Assembly (NCBI RefSeq): GCF_026914185.1
Contig: NC_070560.1
Coordinates: 4,331,501 to 4,395,500, forward strand
Direction: 5' to 3'
DNA from: Puccinia triticina
Lineage: Eukaryota; Basidiomycota; Pucciniomycetes; Pucciniales; Pucciniaceae
DNA length: 64,000 nt
Shown: positions 20,525 to 32,594 of the stretch, in pieces
Layout: each line of letters starts with the position of its first letter
Position numbering within the stretch: position 1 is the first letter of the stretch
Notes under the pieces: generated by a model
What the model was told of the DNA's origin: nothing
What the model saw: the letters and a program-made list of their open reading frames with translations, nothing else
Database searches by the model: none
Program-made: the position numbers and the translations under genes

Positions 20525-23500
20525 CATAATACTGACCACCATTCCTGTTACTTTCTCAACAAAAAAAGGGGGGAGGTGCCACGATTAAAACTACCCTGCC
20601 CTACATCAGAAACGATATCCCGATTGTCGTCGTCTTCAGAGCCCTGGGAATCATCCCGGATAAGGATATCCTTGAGCACATTTGTTACGACCGTAATGAC
20701 ACGGCCATGTTCGAAATGCTCAAACCATGTTTGGAAGATTCCTTCCCGATCCAAGAGCAAGAGGCAAGCTCCATTTTTCCCTATCGTTCAAGACTTTCTC
20801 GAGTCTGATTTCCCACATCTGTGTTGGTTTGGATAGGTTGCCCTGGATTTCATCGGAAGGCGAGGAACCGCCACCGGATTATCGCGAGAAAAACGACTGA
20901 AATATGCCGAAGAGATTTTGCAGAAAGAGATGCTGCCGCACATTTCGATGTCGGAAGGACAGCAGGGGAAGAAGGCGTATTTTTTCGGATACATGATCCA
21001 TCGACTCTTGCTGGCTGCCCTAGATCGACGAGACCTGGACGATCGAGATCATTTCGGGAAGAAGCGGCTCGATCTTGCGGGGCCTCTTCTAGCCGGTCTG
21101 TTCCGAATGTTGTTTCGTAAGCTGACGAAAGATGTCTATCGACATCTGCAAAAGGTCTGCATCGCGCCTCCCACCCAAAGTTGTGTTCACCGGTGCTGAC
21201 CCTGATATGATGTACAGTGTGTGGAGATGCAAAAGCCATTCAATCTGAATGCTGCAGTCAAGTCGAATACGATCACAAACGGCCTCAAGTATTCACTGGC
21301 CACCGGAAACTGGGGGGACCAGAAGAAGGCCATGCAGGCCCGTGCGGGGGTTTCGCAGGTGTTGAACCGCTACACGTTTGCCTCGACCCTTTCCCATCTC
21401 CGGCGATGTAACACGCCGATCGGCCGAGACGGGAAGATCGCCAAGCCCCGGCAGCTGCACAACTCCCACTGGGGTATGGTCTGTCCCGCCGAAACACCGG
21501 AAGGCCAGGCGTGTGGGCTGGTCAAAAACCTTGCGCTGATGTCGTACATCTCTGTTGGCTCACCGTCGGCGCCGATCGTCGAGTTTCTGGAGGAGTGGGG
21601 GATGGAGAGCCTGGACGAGTTCTCGTCGGACATGTCGAATGGCACGAAGGTGTTTGTGAACGGGGTGTGGCAGGGCGTCCATCGTGCGCCGGCGGAGCTT
21701 CTCGACACCATCAAGCGTCTCCGGCGATGTGGAGACATCGAGCCCGAGGTCTCGGTGATGCGGGACGTGCGGGAGCGGGAGCTCCGGGTGTTCACGGACG
21801 GCGGCCGGGTCTGTCGGCCGTTGTTTATCGTCGAGAACCAGCAGCTGCTGCTCAAGAAGGAACACATCGAGTGGCTCAGCAACGGATATGTGAGCGCGTC
21901 CGAGGACCCGAGCGCCGAGGCGCCGGAGGACGAGGGGCAGCCGTTCGGATGGAGCCAGCTGGTCTCCAAGGGCATCGTCGAGTATCTCGATGCCGAGGAG
22001 GAGGAGACGGTGATGATCTGTATGACCCCCGAAGAGCTCGAACAGTCTAGGGAGTACCAGGAGACCGGCCAGGTCCCTAAAGAAACTTACGATCCTGCGG
22101 CCCGACTCAAGGGGAATATCAGCATGTATTCGCATACTTGGACGCATTGCGAGATCCACCCCGCAATGATCTTGGGCATCTGTGCCTCTATTATCCCCTT
22201 CCCCGACCACAATCAAGTGAGTGCAATGTGGACATTCGAGACAGTATATATATCCTCTGATGCACTTTTCCTGGTTTAGTCTCCACGAAACACATACCAG
22301 TCGGCAATGGGAAAACAAGCGATGGGGGTCTATCTGACGAACTTCCGGATGCGGATGGACACGATGGCGAACATCCTGTACTACCCGCAGAAGCCGCTGG
22401 CGACGACGCGGTCGATGGAGTACCTGCGGTTCCGGGAGCTGCCAGCGGGGCAGAATGCGATTGTGGCGATCCTGTGTTACTCGGGCTACAACCAGGAAGA
22501 CTCGGTGATCATGAACCAGTCGTCGATCGACCGGGGCCTGTTCCGCTCGTTCTACTACCGCTCGTACATGGACCAGGAGAAGAAGGCGGGGGCGCTGCAG
22601 ATGGAGGAGTTCGAGAAGCCGACGCGGGACAGCACGCTGCGTCTGAAGCACGGGACGTACGACAAGCTGGACGACGACGGGATCATCACTCCGGGGACGA
22701 GGGTGTCGGGGGACGACATCATCATCGGCAAGACGGCGCCGATCCCGAAGGATAGCGAGGAGCTCGGACAGCGGATGAAGACGCACACGAAGCGGGACGT
22801 GTCGATGCCGCTGAAGTCGACGGAGAACGGGATCATCGACCAAGTGTTGGTGACGACGAACCAGGACGGGCTGAAGTTTGTGAAGGTGCGGATCCGGTCG
22901 ACGCGGATCCCGGAGACGGGGGACAAGTTTGCGTCGCGGCATGGGCAGAAGGGCACGGTTGGGATCCTGTATCGGCAGGAGGACATGCCGTTCACCTCCG
23001 AAGGGCTCTGTCCGGACATCATCATCAACCCGCATGCGATCCCGTCGCGGATGACGATCGGCCATCTGGTGGAGTGTCTGCTCTCGAAGGTCTCGACGAT
23101 CACGGGCTCGGAGGGCGATGCGACGCCGTTCAGCGAGGTGACGGTCGAGGCGATCTCGAACCTGCTCAAGCAGAACGGCTACCAGTCCCGCGGCCTCGAG
23201 ATCATGTTCAACGGCCACACCGGGAAGAAGCTCCGGGCCCAGTGCTACCTCGGCCCGACTTACTACCAGCGCCTCAAACACATGGTCAACGACAAGATCC
23301 ATTCCCGGGCGAGAGGGCCCGTGCAGATCTTGACCAGACAGCCCGTCGAGGGGCGCTCCCGAGACGGCGGGCTCCGGTTCGGAGAGATGGAAGTTGAGTC
23401 TCTCTCTCTCTCTTGTCGCATGTAGTCTCCCCTTGGCTTACAGCTTTGGATGGCAGCGTGATTGCATGATCTCCCACGGGATTGCGGCCTTCTTGAAAGA

Positions 23501-23956
23501 GAGGATGTTCGACGTGAGCGACGCGTATCGGGTGCACGTTTGCGACTTGTCAGTCTGCCCGCTCTCCTTCCGCCGCCTGCTGCCCGATATCTGATGCATG
23601 TTCTTGGGGTGTGTGTGTAGCTGCGGGATGGTGGCGATTGCGAATCTGAAGAAACAGTCGTTTGAGTGCCGGTCGTGCCGCAACAAGACTGCCAGTTGCG
23701 TGCTCTCTCTCTCTCTGCCTGTGTGTGTGTTGGGATGGTGCTGATGCTGTGGGTGGATGCAGTCTCGCAAGTGTACATCCCGTATGCGGCCAAGCTGCTC
23801 TTCCAGGAACTCCAGTCGATGAACATCGCCAGCCGGTGCGTCTATTTTCTGTCCTCTCTCCCTCTCTCGGATGCATGCTCACTGTTGGTGTGTGTTTTTA
23901 GGTTTGTGTTTGAGAGTGCTGGTGAACATGTTTCCCGAGGAGACATGATTATGTAA
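19165..23956 (+). CDS. RPB2: RNA polymerase II second-largest subunit RPB2 (14 exons)
   Basis: Catalytic-core subunit of nuclear RNA polymerase II. Exons inferred by hand: 19165-19171, 19234-19520, 19646-19758, 19834-19978, 20083-20172, 20270-20473, 20569-20763, 20837-21154, 21218-22216, 22280-23392, 23457-23548, 23621-23694, 23763-23835, 23902-23956; total 1254 aa, the usual length for the family. Seen: [30 protein letters not shown] with the Mg-binding Glu859/Asp860 pair, [22 protein letters not shown], and the C-terminal zinc ribbon CDFC...CRSC (Cys 1186-1207). The 7-nt first exon is inferred because the second exon has no in-frame ATG; a CTGAC branch site and correct phase support it. Intron 7 (20764-20836) is GC-AG. 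All domains are intact. Confidence 0.95.
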
Positions 23957-24019
23957 AAGCCTAGTGTTATTGTGTTTTTTTTTTTGTGTTTTTGTGTTTG
24001 TTTTTTGTTTTTTGTTGAA

Positions 24020-26034
24020 ATGGAAGTGCTCGCCTCTTTTGAGGTTTCTGGTGCAAACCATCCGATGAGGGTCTCCGCCGCCACCCGCCGAGTGCTCTCC
24101 TTCCTGCCCTCGACGAAAACGCTCGAGCTCCGGCTGGCCCACCAGCAGCGCCAGCAGCAGCCCCGCCTGCCCACGCACCCCAGCCGCCCCGCCGAGCCGC
24201 AGAAGCCCACCGACTTCCCACGGAACTCGCTCGCCCGCAGGGAAGACTCCGCCGCCATCCGCCCCATCCACATCGACCGCAATGGTATGCTCCTGCTCAC
24301 CCGATTCGGCCCAAGCTGTCACTGACACTCCTCCGCTCCAGCCCGCATCCTGCCCGCCCGGCCGATGTCCAAGAGCGAGATCTGCGCCCAGAACCGCCTC
24401 CAGGTACATCCATCTCTTCCCCCCCCCCCACACACACCCTACAACGAAGACACTGAGGGATGCCTGGGTAGCCTCGCGATCTGCGCAAGATCGACTCGCG
24501 CATCTCCAACGTCGTCCCCTCGATCCTGGTCCGCGACGAAGCGATCATCGTGAGTCCCGCCACCCGCACTCACTCACCCTCCCTCTCGCCGCCCACTGAA
24601 GCGTGTGTCTCGCCCAGTTCAACGTCCTCAACATCCGCGCACTGATCCGGGCGGACTCGATCCTCATCTTCGAAGACCCCACCTGCCCCGCCGCCCCCGC
24701 GCCCCCCTCCGCCGAGACCCACTACGCCGTCCGCTCCGCCTTCCTCCACAACCTGCTCAACAACCTCGTCGACCATGGCCCGGCCGCCGCCGCCCCTGCC
24801 GAGCAAGCCACCGCGCTGCCCTACGAATTCAGGTGCCCAATCCCACACCCTCTGGCTGTGAGAATGACGCTGACCAGCTGCGGGATGTGTGTGCAGGGCG
24901 TTGGAGACCATGCTGGGCGCGGTCGCCGCGGCCTTGGAGAGCGAGCTGGGCGTGCTCAAGACCCTCGTCTCCAGCCTCCTGGACGGCCTCGAGCAGAACA
25001 TCGGTCCGTCGCCCCTCCCCCCCCTCCACATCCCCCCCCCCCCCCCACTCTGCTAAACTGTTGCTTCCAGAGCGCGAGAAGCTCAAGCAGCTGCTGCTCT
25101 ATTCGCGCCGTCTGTCCGCGTTCAACGGCCGCGCACTCCTCGTCCAGCGCTGTCTCGACGAGATCCTCGAAAACGGTCCGCCCCAAGTCCCTGTCCACCC
25201 CCTCACAAAACAATGCTGACTTTGGGGCGTGTGTAGAGCAAGACATGGCGAATGCCTATCTGAGCGAGAAGATCCTGAAGAAAAGCCCCAGAGCGTGTCA
25301 TGACCACGAGGAGTTCGAGCAGCTGCTGGAGTCCTTCTCGAAGTACGTGGAAGAGATCGTGCACGAGGTATGTCCGATCCCGATCTCAGCCTCTCGCGCG
25401 CCCGATCTGATGCACACATTCTCCACCATGTCCTAGGGCACGTCGACACTGGTGAGTCGCCGGTCTTCCGCGCGAAGAGAGACGGAGAAGACTGACACTT
25501 GGCAGCCGCATCATGCAGACCAACATCAAGAGCACCGAAGAGATCATCGACCTGATCCTCGACTCCAACCGCAACACGCTGCTCGCGCTCGACCTGAAAG
25601 TGTCGATCGGGACGATGGGGCTCGGCGTGGGGGCCCTGACCGCCGGTGCGTCCCTCCCTCCCGCATTGGCGCGGGCCGCCACTGACCTTCGCGCGCATGT
25701 GCTGCTCCTTGTTGTCCTTTTGGAAACAGGCCTGTTCGGGATGAACCTGCGCACCCACCTGGAGGCCCATCCGTCGGCGTTCTATGTGGTCACGGGGGCC
25801 ACCTTGGCCGGCGTGGCGCTGACGATCGGGGCGGGGTGGCGGCGGCTGTACCGGCTCCGCCGCGTCGGCCTCTCCTCCTCGCCCGCCGCTGCCGGCTCCC
25901 TACACCGCATCTCCTGGGGGCCCCCCAAGCATCTTCCCCCCGTCGCCCCCGCCCATCCCTCGGCCGGAGCCGCACACAACGGCGGCATCTTGGACTGGGA
26001 CGTCCCCCGTAACTCGCCCTCTTCTCATCATTGA
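24020..26034 (+). CDS. MRS2: Mitochondrial magnesium channel MRS2/LPE10 (CorA family, 10 exons)
   Basis: Inner-membrane Mg2+ channel of the CorA/Mrs2 family. Exons: 24020-24284, 24342-24403, 24472-24549, 24618-24832, 24897-25003, 25071-25175, 25237-25367, 25437-25451, 25519-25645, 25730-26034; 469 aa. Seen: PRDLRKIDSR followed by SILVRDEAII, a long helical region, STEEIIDLILDSNRN, the signature GMN at 372-374 after TM1, and TM2 at about 386-405. The N-terminus after Met16 (24065) is rich in Arg, Ser and Ala like a mitochondrial presequence, so 24065 may be the true start. Exon 8 is only 15 nt (GTSTL) and fills the family alignment exactly. It begins about 63 bp after the RPB2 stop. Confidence 0.92.
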
Positions 26035-26508
26035 CCTCCGCTTTTCTTCTTCTTGCCATCCAAAATAAAAACCCTGCTCTTTTTCGTACTTTCTTTACGC
26101 ATGTATACGTATGTGTGGCATATCCCCACACCTCAGAGGTCTTGTTCTTTCCTTGGTGTGGCTTTTTATTTATTTGGGACGCAAGGAAGCAGGGGAGCCC
26201 GGGGAGCGGCTGGTGCCCCTGTCTCCAGGTGCCTGTTTTGCTGCGTTTTGGGAAGATTGCCCTTGGGGTATTCTTTTCATTATGATGTTGCCGAACAGTC
26301 AAATGGAACATCAAATTGGACTCGATATCAAGGAAAAAGAAATACATATGTATCAAGCACGAAACAGTAGACATGTATAAATAAAAGAAACTGGGCCTTT
26401 TCTGCAAAGTTTACATGTCATTCAAGAAACACCAAGTAACGCCTTCCCCCGCCCCAACAAGAAAGTATTCAAGCCGGAAAGAGAGCTAATGGGAGTGATG
26501 GTTTATAT
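26035..26508. other. Convergent 3' intergenic region
   Basis: Separates the ends of MRS2 (+) and the prenyltransferase gene (-). It is AT-rich, with AATAAA at 26066-26071 (+) and TTTATT-type signals readable on the other strand near 26165 and 26385. No gene seen. Confidence 0.55.
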
Positions 26509-27734
26509 TCAGTGAAGAAAGGGGAGGAACCGGTGGATGATTGTTTCGGCTTGCCATCCGAGAAGGACCGGCAAGACGTCGAGGAGGCCGAAGTCGGGCC
26601 AGAACTTGGGGACGAAATGGACGGATGCGCCGGCGGTTGTGTTCCGGCGGGGGCCGCGGGCGGTCTTGCGCCTTTCTTGGCGCGGCTCGGGCGGATCGAC
26701 GGGGTCTGCCGGCCGCGCGTACTCGCTCGAGTTCAGCGTGGTCTGCCACAGCAGGAAGTCCGACAGCCGCGAGACGCCGGAGGTGCGGATGAGGATGTCG
26801 AGCGGCGGGCTGTGCGCCGTGTACAGGTTGCCGGCGATCGTGTCGATGTCGATCGCCCTTCGGTGGCCGAAACAAAACCGAGAAAACAGTCAGAGCGGCC
26901 GACGGAGTGTCTGGGCAGAACGGGCACCTACGCGGCGGGCACGTGCTGCGCGATCGCGTCCTGCGCCGTCGTGTAGATCGCGCTGGCCATTTCCTCTTGC
27001 GACGAGTACGGGAACGCGACGTTCAAACACCCGCTGTTGGATCCCGGCCGACCAAGGCCCAGGAGATGCATGTCAGCCACTGGAGACACCGGGGCGCAGA
27101 TCGCGCGCGCTCACTTCTTGTTGTTCGCCGTCATCTCCTCGACTCGTTCGACCGACGCCTTGATGTCCGCCGGCAGCAGATCTTTCCGCCCGATCACTAC
27201 CACCCGGATCCCGTACCTATCCAACAACTGTCTACGTCCCAAACCAAGCCCTCCTCAGCATTCTCTGCGAGAGAGAGAGAGAGAGAGGACATGGATGCTT
27301 ACCCTTTCTCGCAGATCTGGACGAGCTTGGTGCGCGCCAGATCCATCAGTTTGTTGACCTCCTCCGGCGACCGCTTGAAGTTGCCGATAGCGAAGGCATA
27401 GACGGTGACGTGGGGGACGTTGAGCCGGAGCAAGAGCTCCAAGATCTGTGCACACAATCCGGGATAAGACATATGACGGGGAGAGAGAGAGGGGTGGAGA
27501 GGAGCGGACTCTTTTGAGGGCCTCGAAGCCGGCGCGATGGCCGTCGGCGACGGAGAGGCCGACGGCGCGACTGAACCTGCGGTTGCCGTCCATGATGAAC
27601 CCCACATGGCCGGGCAAGGGCCCGATCTGGAGCGTCCTGATCAGCAGCGTGCGCAGCGACGGGTACAGGAAGGCCGGGACCAGCCGGCTGAGCTGGGTCA
27701 GCATCGTGTTCATCGTCGGCAGCCCCACCTCCAT
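26509..27734 (-). CDS. RER2: cis-Prenyltransferase, dehydrodolichyl diphosphate synthase (5 exons)
   Basis: Adds isoprene units in cis to farnesyl diphosphate to make the dolichol backbone for glycosylation, on ER or lipid-droplet membranes. Exons on the - strand: 27734-27510, 27445-27303, 27231-27115, 27033-26932, 26857-26509; 311 aa. Seen: [14 protein letters not shown] with catalytic Asp49, [54 protein letters not shown] with substrate-binding Arg220/Arg226, and a C-terminal FWPDFG. About 40 residues are inserted between LLWQ and the FWP segment. RER2 and SRT1 paralogues cannot be told apart here. Start chosen at MEVGLPTM. Confidence 0.9.
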
Positions 27735-28253
27735 CCTCTCGCTCTCTCTTTGCGCTCCTTCCGCCGTCGAAATCTGCCGCTGTCTGGCGCTTCGTTCGTG
27801 TCCGCCCCGCGTTGCAACTTTGGTGGTCGGTCGTCGGTGTCGGTCAGTCTGATGGTCGTGCCAGCAGCCATGGTGATCTGGGGCTGTGACACCCAACCTG
27901 TCACGCGACAGCACCGCAGCTGTCCAGGGAAATGTTAAGATTCAAAATATCGAGGCCAAAAGTGGATCAAATAAGTACAGCCAGAAAATGTCTCTTCCCA
28001 TCAAAAGTGCGTAGTACTTGTATTTTACAGTACCGACATGTAGACATTCTTTCAAAGTGGAAGCAAGGAGGATTGTTGGTTTGTTTGCGCATGTGCATTG
28101 GACCGAGCTCTTCTGTGGTCAACAACAAAACGAAGTAGCTTGGGTTGATGATGTTTTTTCTTTTTCAAGTTGGTACATAGAGATATAGAAACATTCAGTA
28201 GAAATGTCATTGATTTGAAGGGAAATACAAAAAAGTGGATGGCACTAGGCTTT
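27735..28253. other. Region between PRP18 and the prenyltransferase gene
   Basis: 519 bp holding the promoter of the prenyltransferase gene and the 3' end of PRP18, both on the - strand. CT/GA-rich near 27740-27760. No further gene seen. Confidence 0.5.
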
Positions 28254-29848
28254 TTAGCCCATCCTACACAGTTGAAACAAGAGGGAAGAATGCGGTGACA
28301 AGGAGGGGACAATGATGTTGATGTGAGTTAGCTTGGCTATTCTTGGGTCATGTTTCATGGGGAGAAGGGGTTGAGAGAAAGCGCACTTTCTTGCCAGGTC
28401 GTCTGGAGGACGTTTGGTTTGGGCGAACGTCAAGATCCTAAGAAGTCGAAGGAACAAATAATCACAGAGTTGGCACGACAACACACGGAAAAACTGCGCC
28501 AAAGTGGAAAAGGAAGAAAAGAGAAGCTAACCGTTTCAAGCTCTGGATATATTTCCGACTGACTTCGTCGTTCAAGACATGAGCGACATTGTTACTGAAG
28601 ATTTTCTCCCGGCCACTGCGTTCGTGGATGCCGACCATCGTGACTCCGATGGGCCAGGGCGCATTGCCGATGGAGAGTCTGAGATAGGCGTCGTTTGCAC
28701 GGATGTATTCCCGCGTTTGCATGTGGTGGACGATCTCGGCGACTGCTTGTAGCACGTCTGGCGCGAGCTCCTTTGGGTGCGGCCGGACGATCCAGACATA
28801 ACGTTAGATTCATGGCTAGCTCTTTCGGTCGCCAGTCACTTACCCTTTTCCTTAGTGACTTGAACAGTGGCTTCAGATATTCGGCGGATTGTTTCTGGGT
28901 CGCTGCGACTAGTTTTCCTTGGGCACTGCGCCGTATATGGTCTATATGGTAATGTAAACAAAGGAAACAATTTGGGGTAATTCGAGATGATTAGTATGCG
29001 CTGATGGAATATGTATTGATCGGACGTTGACTCACCTGGGCGTTCAGCCATTGATTGTTCCCATTCTTTCAAGACACGCTAAACGACCCAACGAAAAAGA
29101 CAGAGTCAATAACCATGACAGTCTGGGATTCTTGGATGTGACAATAGATTACTTTAAGGGCGAAGTAAATCTGAGGATAGATTTTGCGAGGGTCGGTTTT
29201 GATGAGATTGAGGTCAACGGTGACTTCGCCGTCCTGAGCAGCAGCCAAGTCGCCATCGGAGTCGTTACCGGAGCCATCAAGCTCACCCGGCCCTTGGCCC
29301 GCGGCCTTCGAAGCGAGATTACCGCTGTTCTTGGTCTCTTTAGTTTGTTTGGGCAGGACTTCCAGGTCCATTTTGCCTTCGACACCTTCCAAGGCTTGCA
29401 TCAGTTCGTTCCGCCCTCCTTCCGTCCGTTCTTCGATCAGCTGGAGCGCCCTCAGCCGGAGTCTGCGTTCCTTGTCGCTCTCCCCAAATAGGCGGATCGG
29501 TTGGCCTTTGTTCCTCAGCCTTCGGACGGCTTCTTCATTCGAGATGTTGAACAGCTCAGGTTGGTTCTCGTTTTCTGCTTCCGTCTGTGGGTTCGTCGGA
29601 GTCGCACTTCCACTGTTGTTGATTCCCTTCGAATTAAGATTGATACCTTCTCTGATATTCTTCTTTTGTTTTGATTGATCTCTTTCGATCTTCTCTGCGT
29701 CACTCTTCTTCTTCTTCTCCTCCAGCTCACGCTCTGCTTCTAGCTTGGCCAGGTCGCCCTTGCGCATGTACTTCTTCTTCGTCGGTTGTCCCTCTGTGGT
29801 ACTACTGCCTTTTCTTTTCAGTTCGATTTCTGCCTTGAGGATGTCCAT
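28254..29848 (-). CDS. PRP18: Pre-mRNA splicing factor PRP18 (5 exons)
   Basis: Second-step splicing factor that acts with Slu7 in 3' splice-site joining. Exons: 29848-29153, 29078-29036, 28941-28844, 28770-28532, 28437-28254; 419 aa. Seen: the start [13 protein letters not shown], a charged coiled-coil region, an SFM/PRP4-like segment at about 99-150 ([20 protein letters not shown]), then the Prp18 fold with [43 protein letters not shown] and [17 protein letters not shown]. The tail after [10 protein letters not shown] runs about 40 residues longer than I expect, so the last exon may read past a missed intron or be a real extension. Confidence 0.93.
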
Positions 29849-30841
29849 CTTGCTTGAGTTTTTCTCGCGTTTGAATTGCGGAGGTGCTGGTGAGATATGT
29901 GAGGTTGTTTGGATTATCGAGGTGGGAAGTTGGAAGTCGTTCTATGAAAGTTGGGCGAACTTGACAACACTCGAACGGGGGTCCTTCGGGACCCCGCGTC
30001 CCTCTCGGGACACTCTCCGGGTCTAATTTTCACATTTTTTACACTCATCAGCTATTTAAAAAGAAAATAACATCTTGAGGGTGATTCTGAGCAGATTTTT
30101 TTTTAGCTTTGCGCCTTGGGAATCTTCGGATTTCCTTTGGGAACAATCTGGCCGAAAATAGCCCGTGGCTTGTGAATTGCAATCTGTCGTCCGAGTGCTC
30201 AACTAATGGGTTTCTCCACCCAGTGGCTGGTAGTGGTACACAAAGGGATTCTCCACAGACCAATGTGTCAACAGCCACTATATGCTGGCCATCCAGCTGG
30301 GCTTTTGCAAGCTGGGTGGCCAGTACATGCTGGCCATCCAGCTGGGATTTTCCAAGCTGGTTGGCCATTATATACTGCCTACCAAGCTTGGGAAGGCTGG
30401 CTTCATTAGGTTTGAGTTCAGAGAGGCAGTGGATTGATTTCCAGCACAAAATTTGGCCAATCATTGCAGTGGAAAAATGACAGGGGTGCCTTAGTCAGGG
30501 AAGCCCTATCCCAATGACCAGCACATACTGGTCATTTCACTGGCCTTCCTGAGCTTGTTAGAAAGTATGCACTGTCAAAAAAGCTTGGAAAAGCCCAGAT
30601 GGATGGCCAGAAAGTGGTTTTCAACAATCCAGGACTTCCCCAGCATGATGAACAGCTTATACTTGTTCATCAAGTCCAGATACAGGTGTTAGCTGCTGGT
30701 CAATGTCCACCTGAAAATGTGGGTGGACATTAGTAAAATCTCTTCTCCCGGAGCTGGAGATGACTGGATATCATTCTTGCTGACCGACTTTAATTTTAAA
30801 TCAATGAACCCAAGAGATGCAAGCTCAAATTAAATGAAATA
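29849..30841. other. Intergenic region with hairpins and a palindromic repeat
   Basis: Upstream of PRP18 and downstream of the carboxylesterase remnant. Contains GGGTCC...GGACCC-type hairpins at 29978-30025 and a repeat block at 30268-30400 (separate entry). No gene is supported; the open frame across the repeat merely translates it. Confidence 0.5.
30268..30400. repeat. Short palindromic repeat block (GGCCATCCAGCTGG)
   Basis: About 2.5 units of roughly 51 bp. Each joins TGCTGGCCATCCAGCTGGG to its imperfect inverse AAGCTGGNTGGCCA through a TTTT linker, the same two-arm design as the larger arrays in this window. Confidence 0.55.
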
Positions 30842-32311
30842 TTATTGGGATTTGGGGGTCAAGGCATCAAGGTTGGATAAGTAAAACTCGATGGCTTCTG
30901 AGCGAAAGTCGTCGAGTGCAGCGCCATCGGCGCCGTGTTTATCAATGACCAAATTTTGGGTCCCTTTATCATAAGTAGGCCACTCCGCAAGTCCGGGGTG
31001 GTTTGGGTTCAAGTTGTTTACAAAGGCAATCCAGCGGGTCTGATACTCTTTTTTCTGTCCACCTGGGACCAATCCAAGTAGTGCAAGCAGGTCCAACCCA
31101 TGGAATGCTCCTGTTTCAGATAAATTGTCTAATCAGTCAGTTTACCAACAGGATAGCAGTAGCATAGTGAAGTTAATTAACCAATGAAAGGGTCATGTTG
31201 CATTGATTGATCAATATAGCTCCAAGTGGGCATGTATGGGGAGGTCAATCGAAGAAATAGGCGCCTCAGGCCCTAAAAGAATACCAAAAATTAAAAAAAG
31301 ACAAATGGCCTTGAATTTCACGAGTGGCTCACCTGGAAGCCTATATCACCCAGCATTGCTGAATACTTCTTGTAGACCGGCGTGAGAGCGTACTTATCCC
31401 CTGCGGCAAAGGGTGAGCCTGATTTGGGATCAGAAGGCCACAGTTTGAGTATCTTTGCAATAAGCTCGGGTGTTGGGTTCTGGAACTTCTTGGTGATGAC
31501 TAAGTTGAATGAAATCGATTGGTTGCAAGAATTACTAAGGATCAAGAGGTTGAGGGGCACTTACAGCTCCTGAGCTCCTCTTTGGTGTGCAGAGGAAGCG
31601 TTCCCAGTGCCAAAATTGTGCCTTCATCCAGAACGTCTCCAGTGATAACAAAGATTTTAGCAACTACAAGTTTTGGAATTCAATCATCAAGTTAGAGTGT
31701 GAGAAAGATTGGAGCTACCGAATCAAACAAACATTCTCCTGCTTTGAGTGCATTCTGGATAGATCCTGTGACAAATTCACCGTCAACTACAGGTGAAAAT
31801 GTCGGAGGGAACGCGCCCAAGGAAAGCATTCCTGGAAACAGTCCCAAAGCCTTGCTATGTCACACCAAATGCGAAAGGGTTAAAAAAATTTCACTTTGGT
31901 TCGTAAAAACCCATGAATCTCACAGAATTCTTTTGAAAGGCGCCTTTCTTAAACAACCCAGTTTATCAGATGCATCTTCGCACTGTACAAACTTGGCAAT
32001 ACGATCGAAAGCTTGTTGGCCGGCGCCATCAGATAATAGCTCTGAGATAGGCCCAACCAGTGACCTTAGATGAAATCGACTTTTTGAATGCTAAGTAAAA
32101 TATAAATCACTCACTGCCAATTGGAATTGCAGTTCCACTGTGACATATAGCGGCACGGAAAAGGTTGTTGTGCTGACCCATGATGCAATACCAAAATGGC
32201 GCCAGCTATGAAGCCAAAGGAAATGAAATGAGGTGGTTCAGGTGTTGAGTACCTGTCCGAAGAAAATTTCATGAAAATGTACAAACATGATTCTCCATAG
32301 ATCGTCACTTG

Positions 32312-32472
32312 TATGGTATTCAAAATTGCATAAGATTTTTTTACACAAAATCATAAACTGCAATTTTGGCTGGGAGATGTCACTTTAAGTTTTATGCACG
32401 CTGACATCTCCCAGCCAAAATTGGTTTTATGATTTTATGTAAATAGTGACATATGCAATTTTGAATACCATA
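32312..32472. mobile_element. Foldback MITE (161 bp) in a carboxylesterase exon
   Basis: Ends TATGGTATTCAAAATTGCAT and its inverse. An inner inverted pair (GGCTGGGAGATGTCA / TGACATCTCCCAGCC) makes most of it one hairpin. TA at each end may be the target duplication (element 32314-32470), but the empty site cannot be restored cleanly. It splits the exon between DPNK and VTIYGES. Confidence 0.75.
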
Positions 32473-32594
32473 TTTGTTAGGATCGCCGCCAAACTGAGAG
32501 ATGTAAGTCTGTTACAACAGCTTGGGCATCTCAGAACCTCTTACTTAACTGACAGAGATAAAACAAAACGGAAATTGACAACTGACTTTGATCC

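Noticed and set aside
21560..23302. 580-aa open frame on the minus strand inside RPB2
   Set aside because: A shadow of the long RPB2 exons, Arg- and Leu-rich with no recognisable domain.
26512..27364. Plus-strand open frames of up to 208 aa over the prenyltransferase gene
   Set aside because: They are antisense shadows of the GC-rich exons and show no family motif.
30048..30464. 138-aa minus-strand frame with repeated QLDGQH as a secreted repeat protein
   Set aside because: The repeats coincide with the palindromic block at 30268-30400 and the frame has no signal peptide or splice support.
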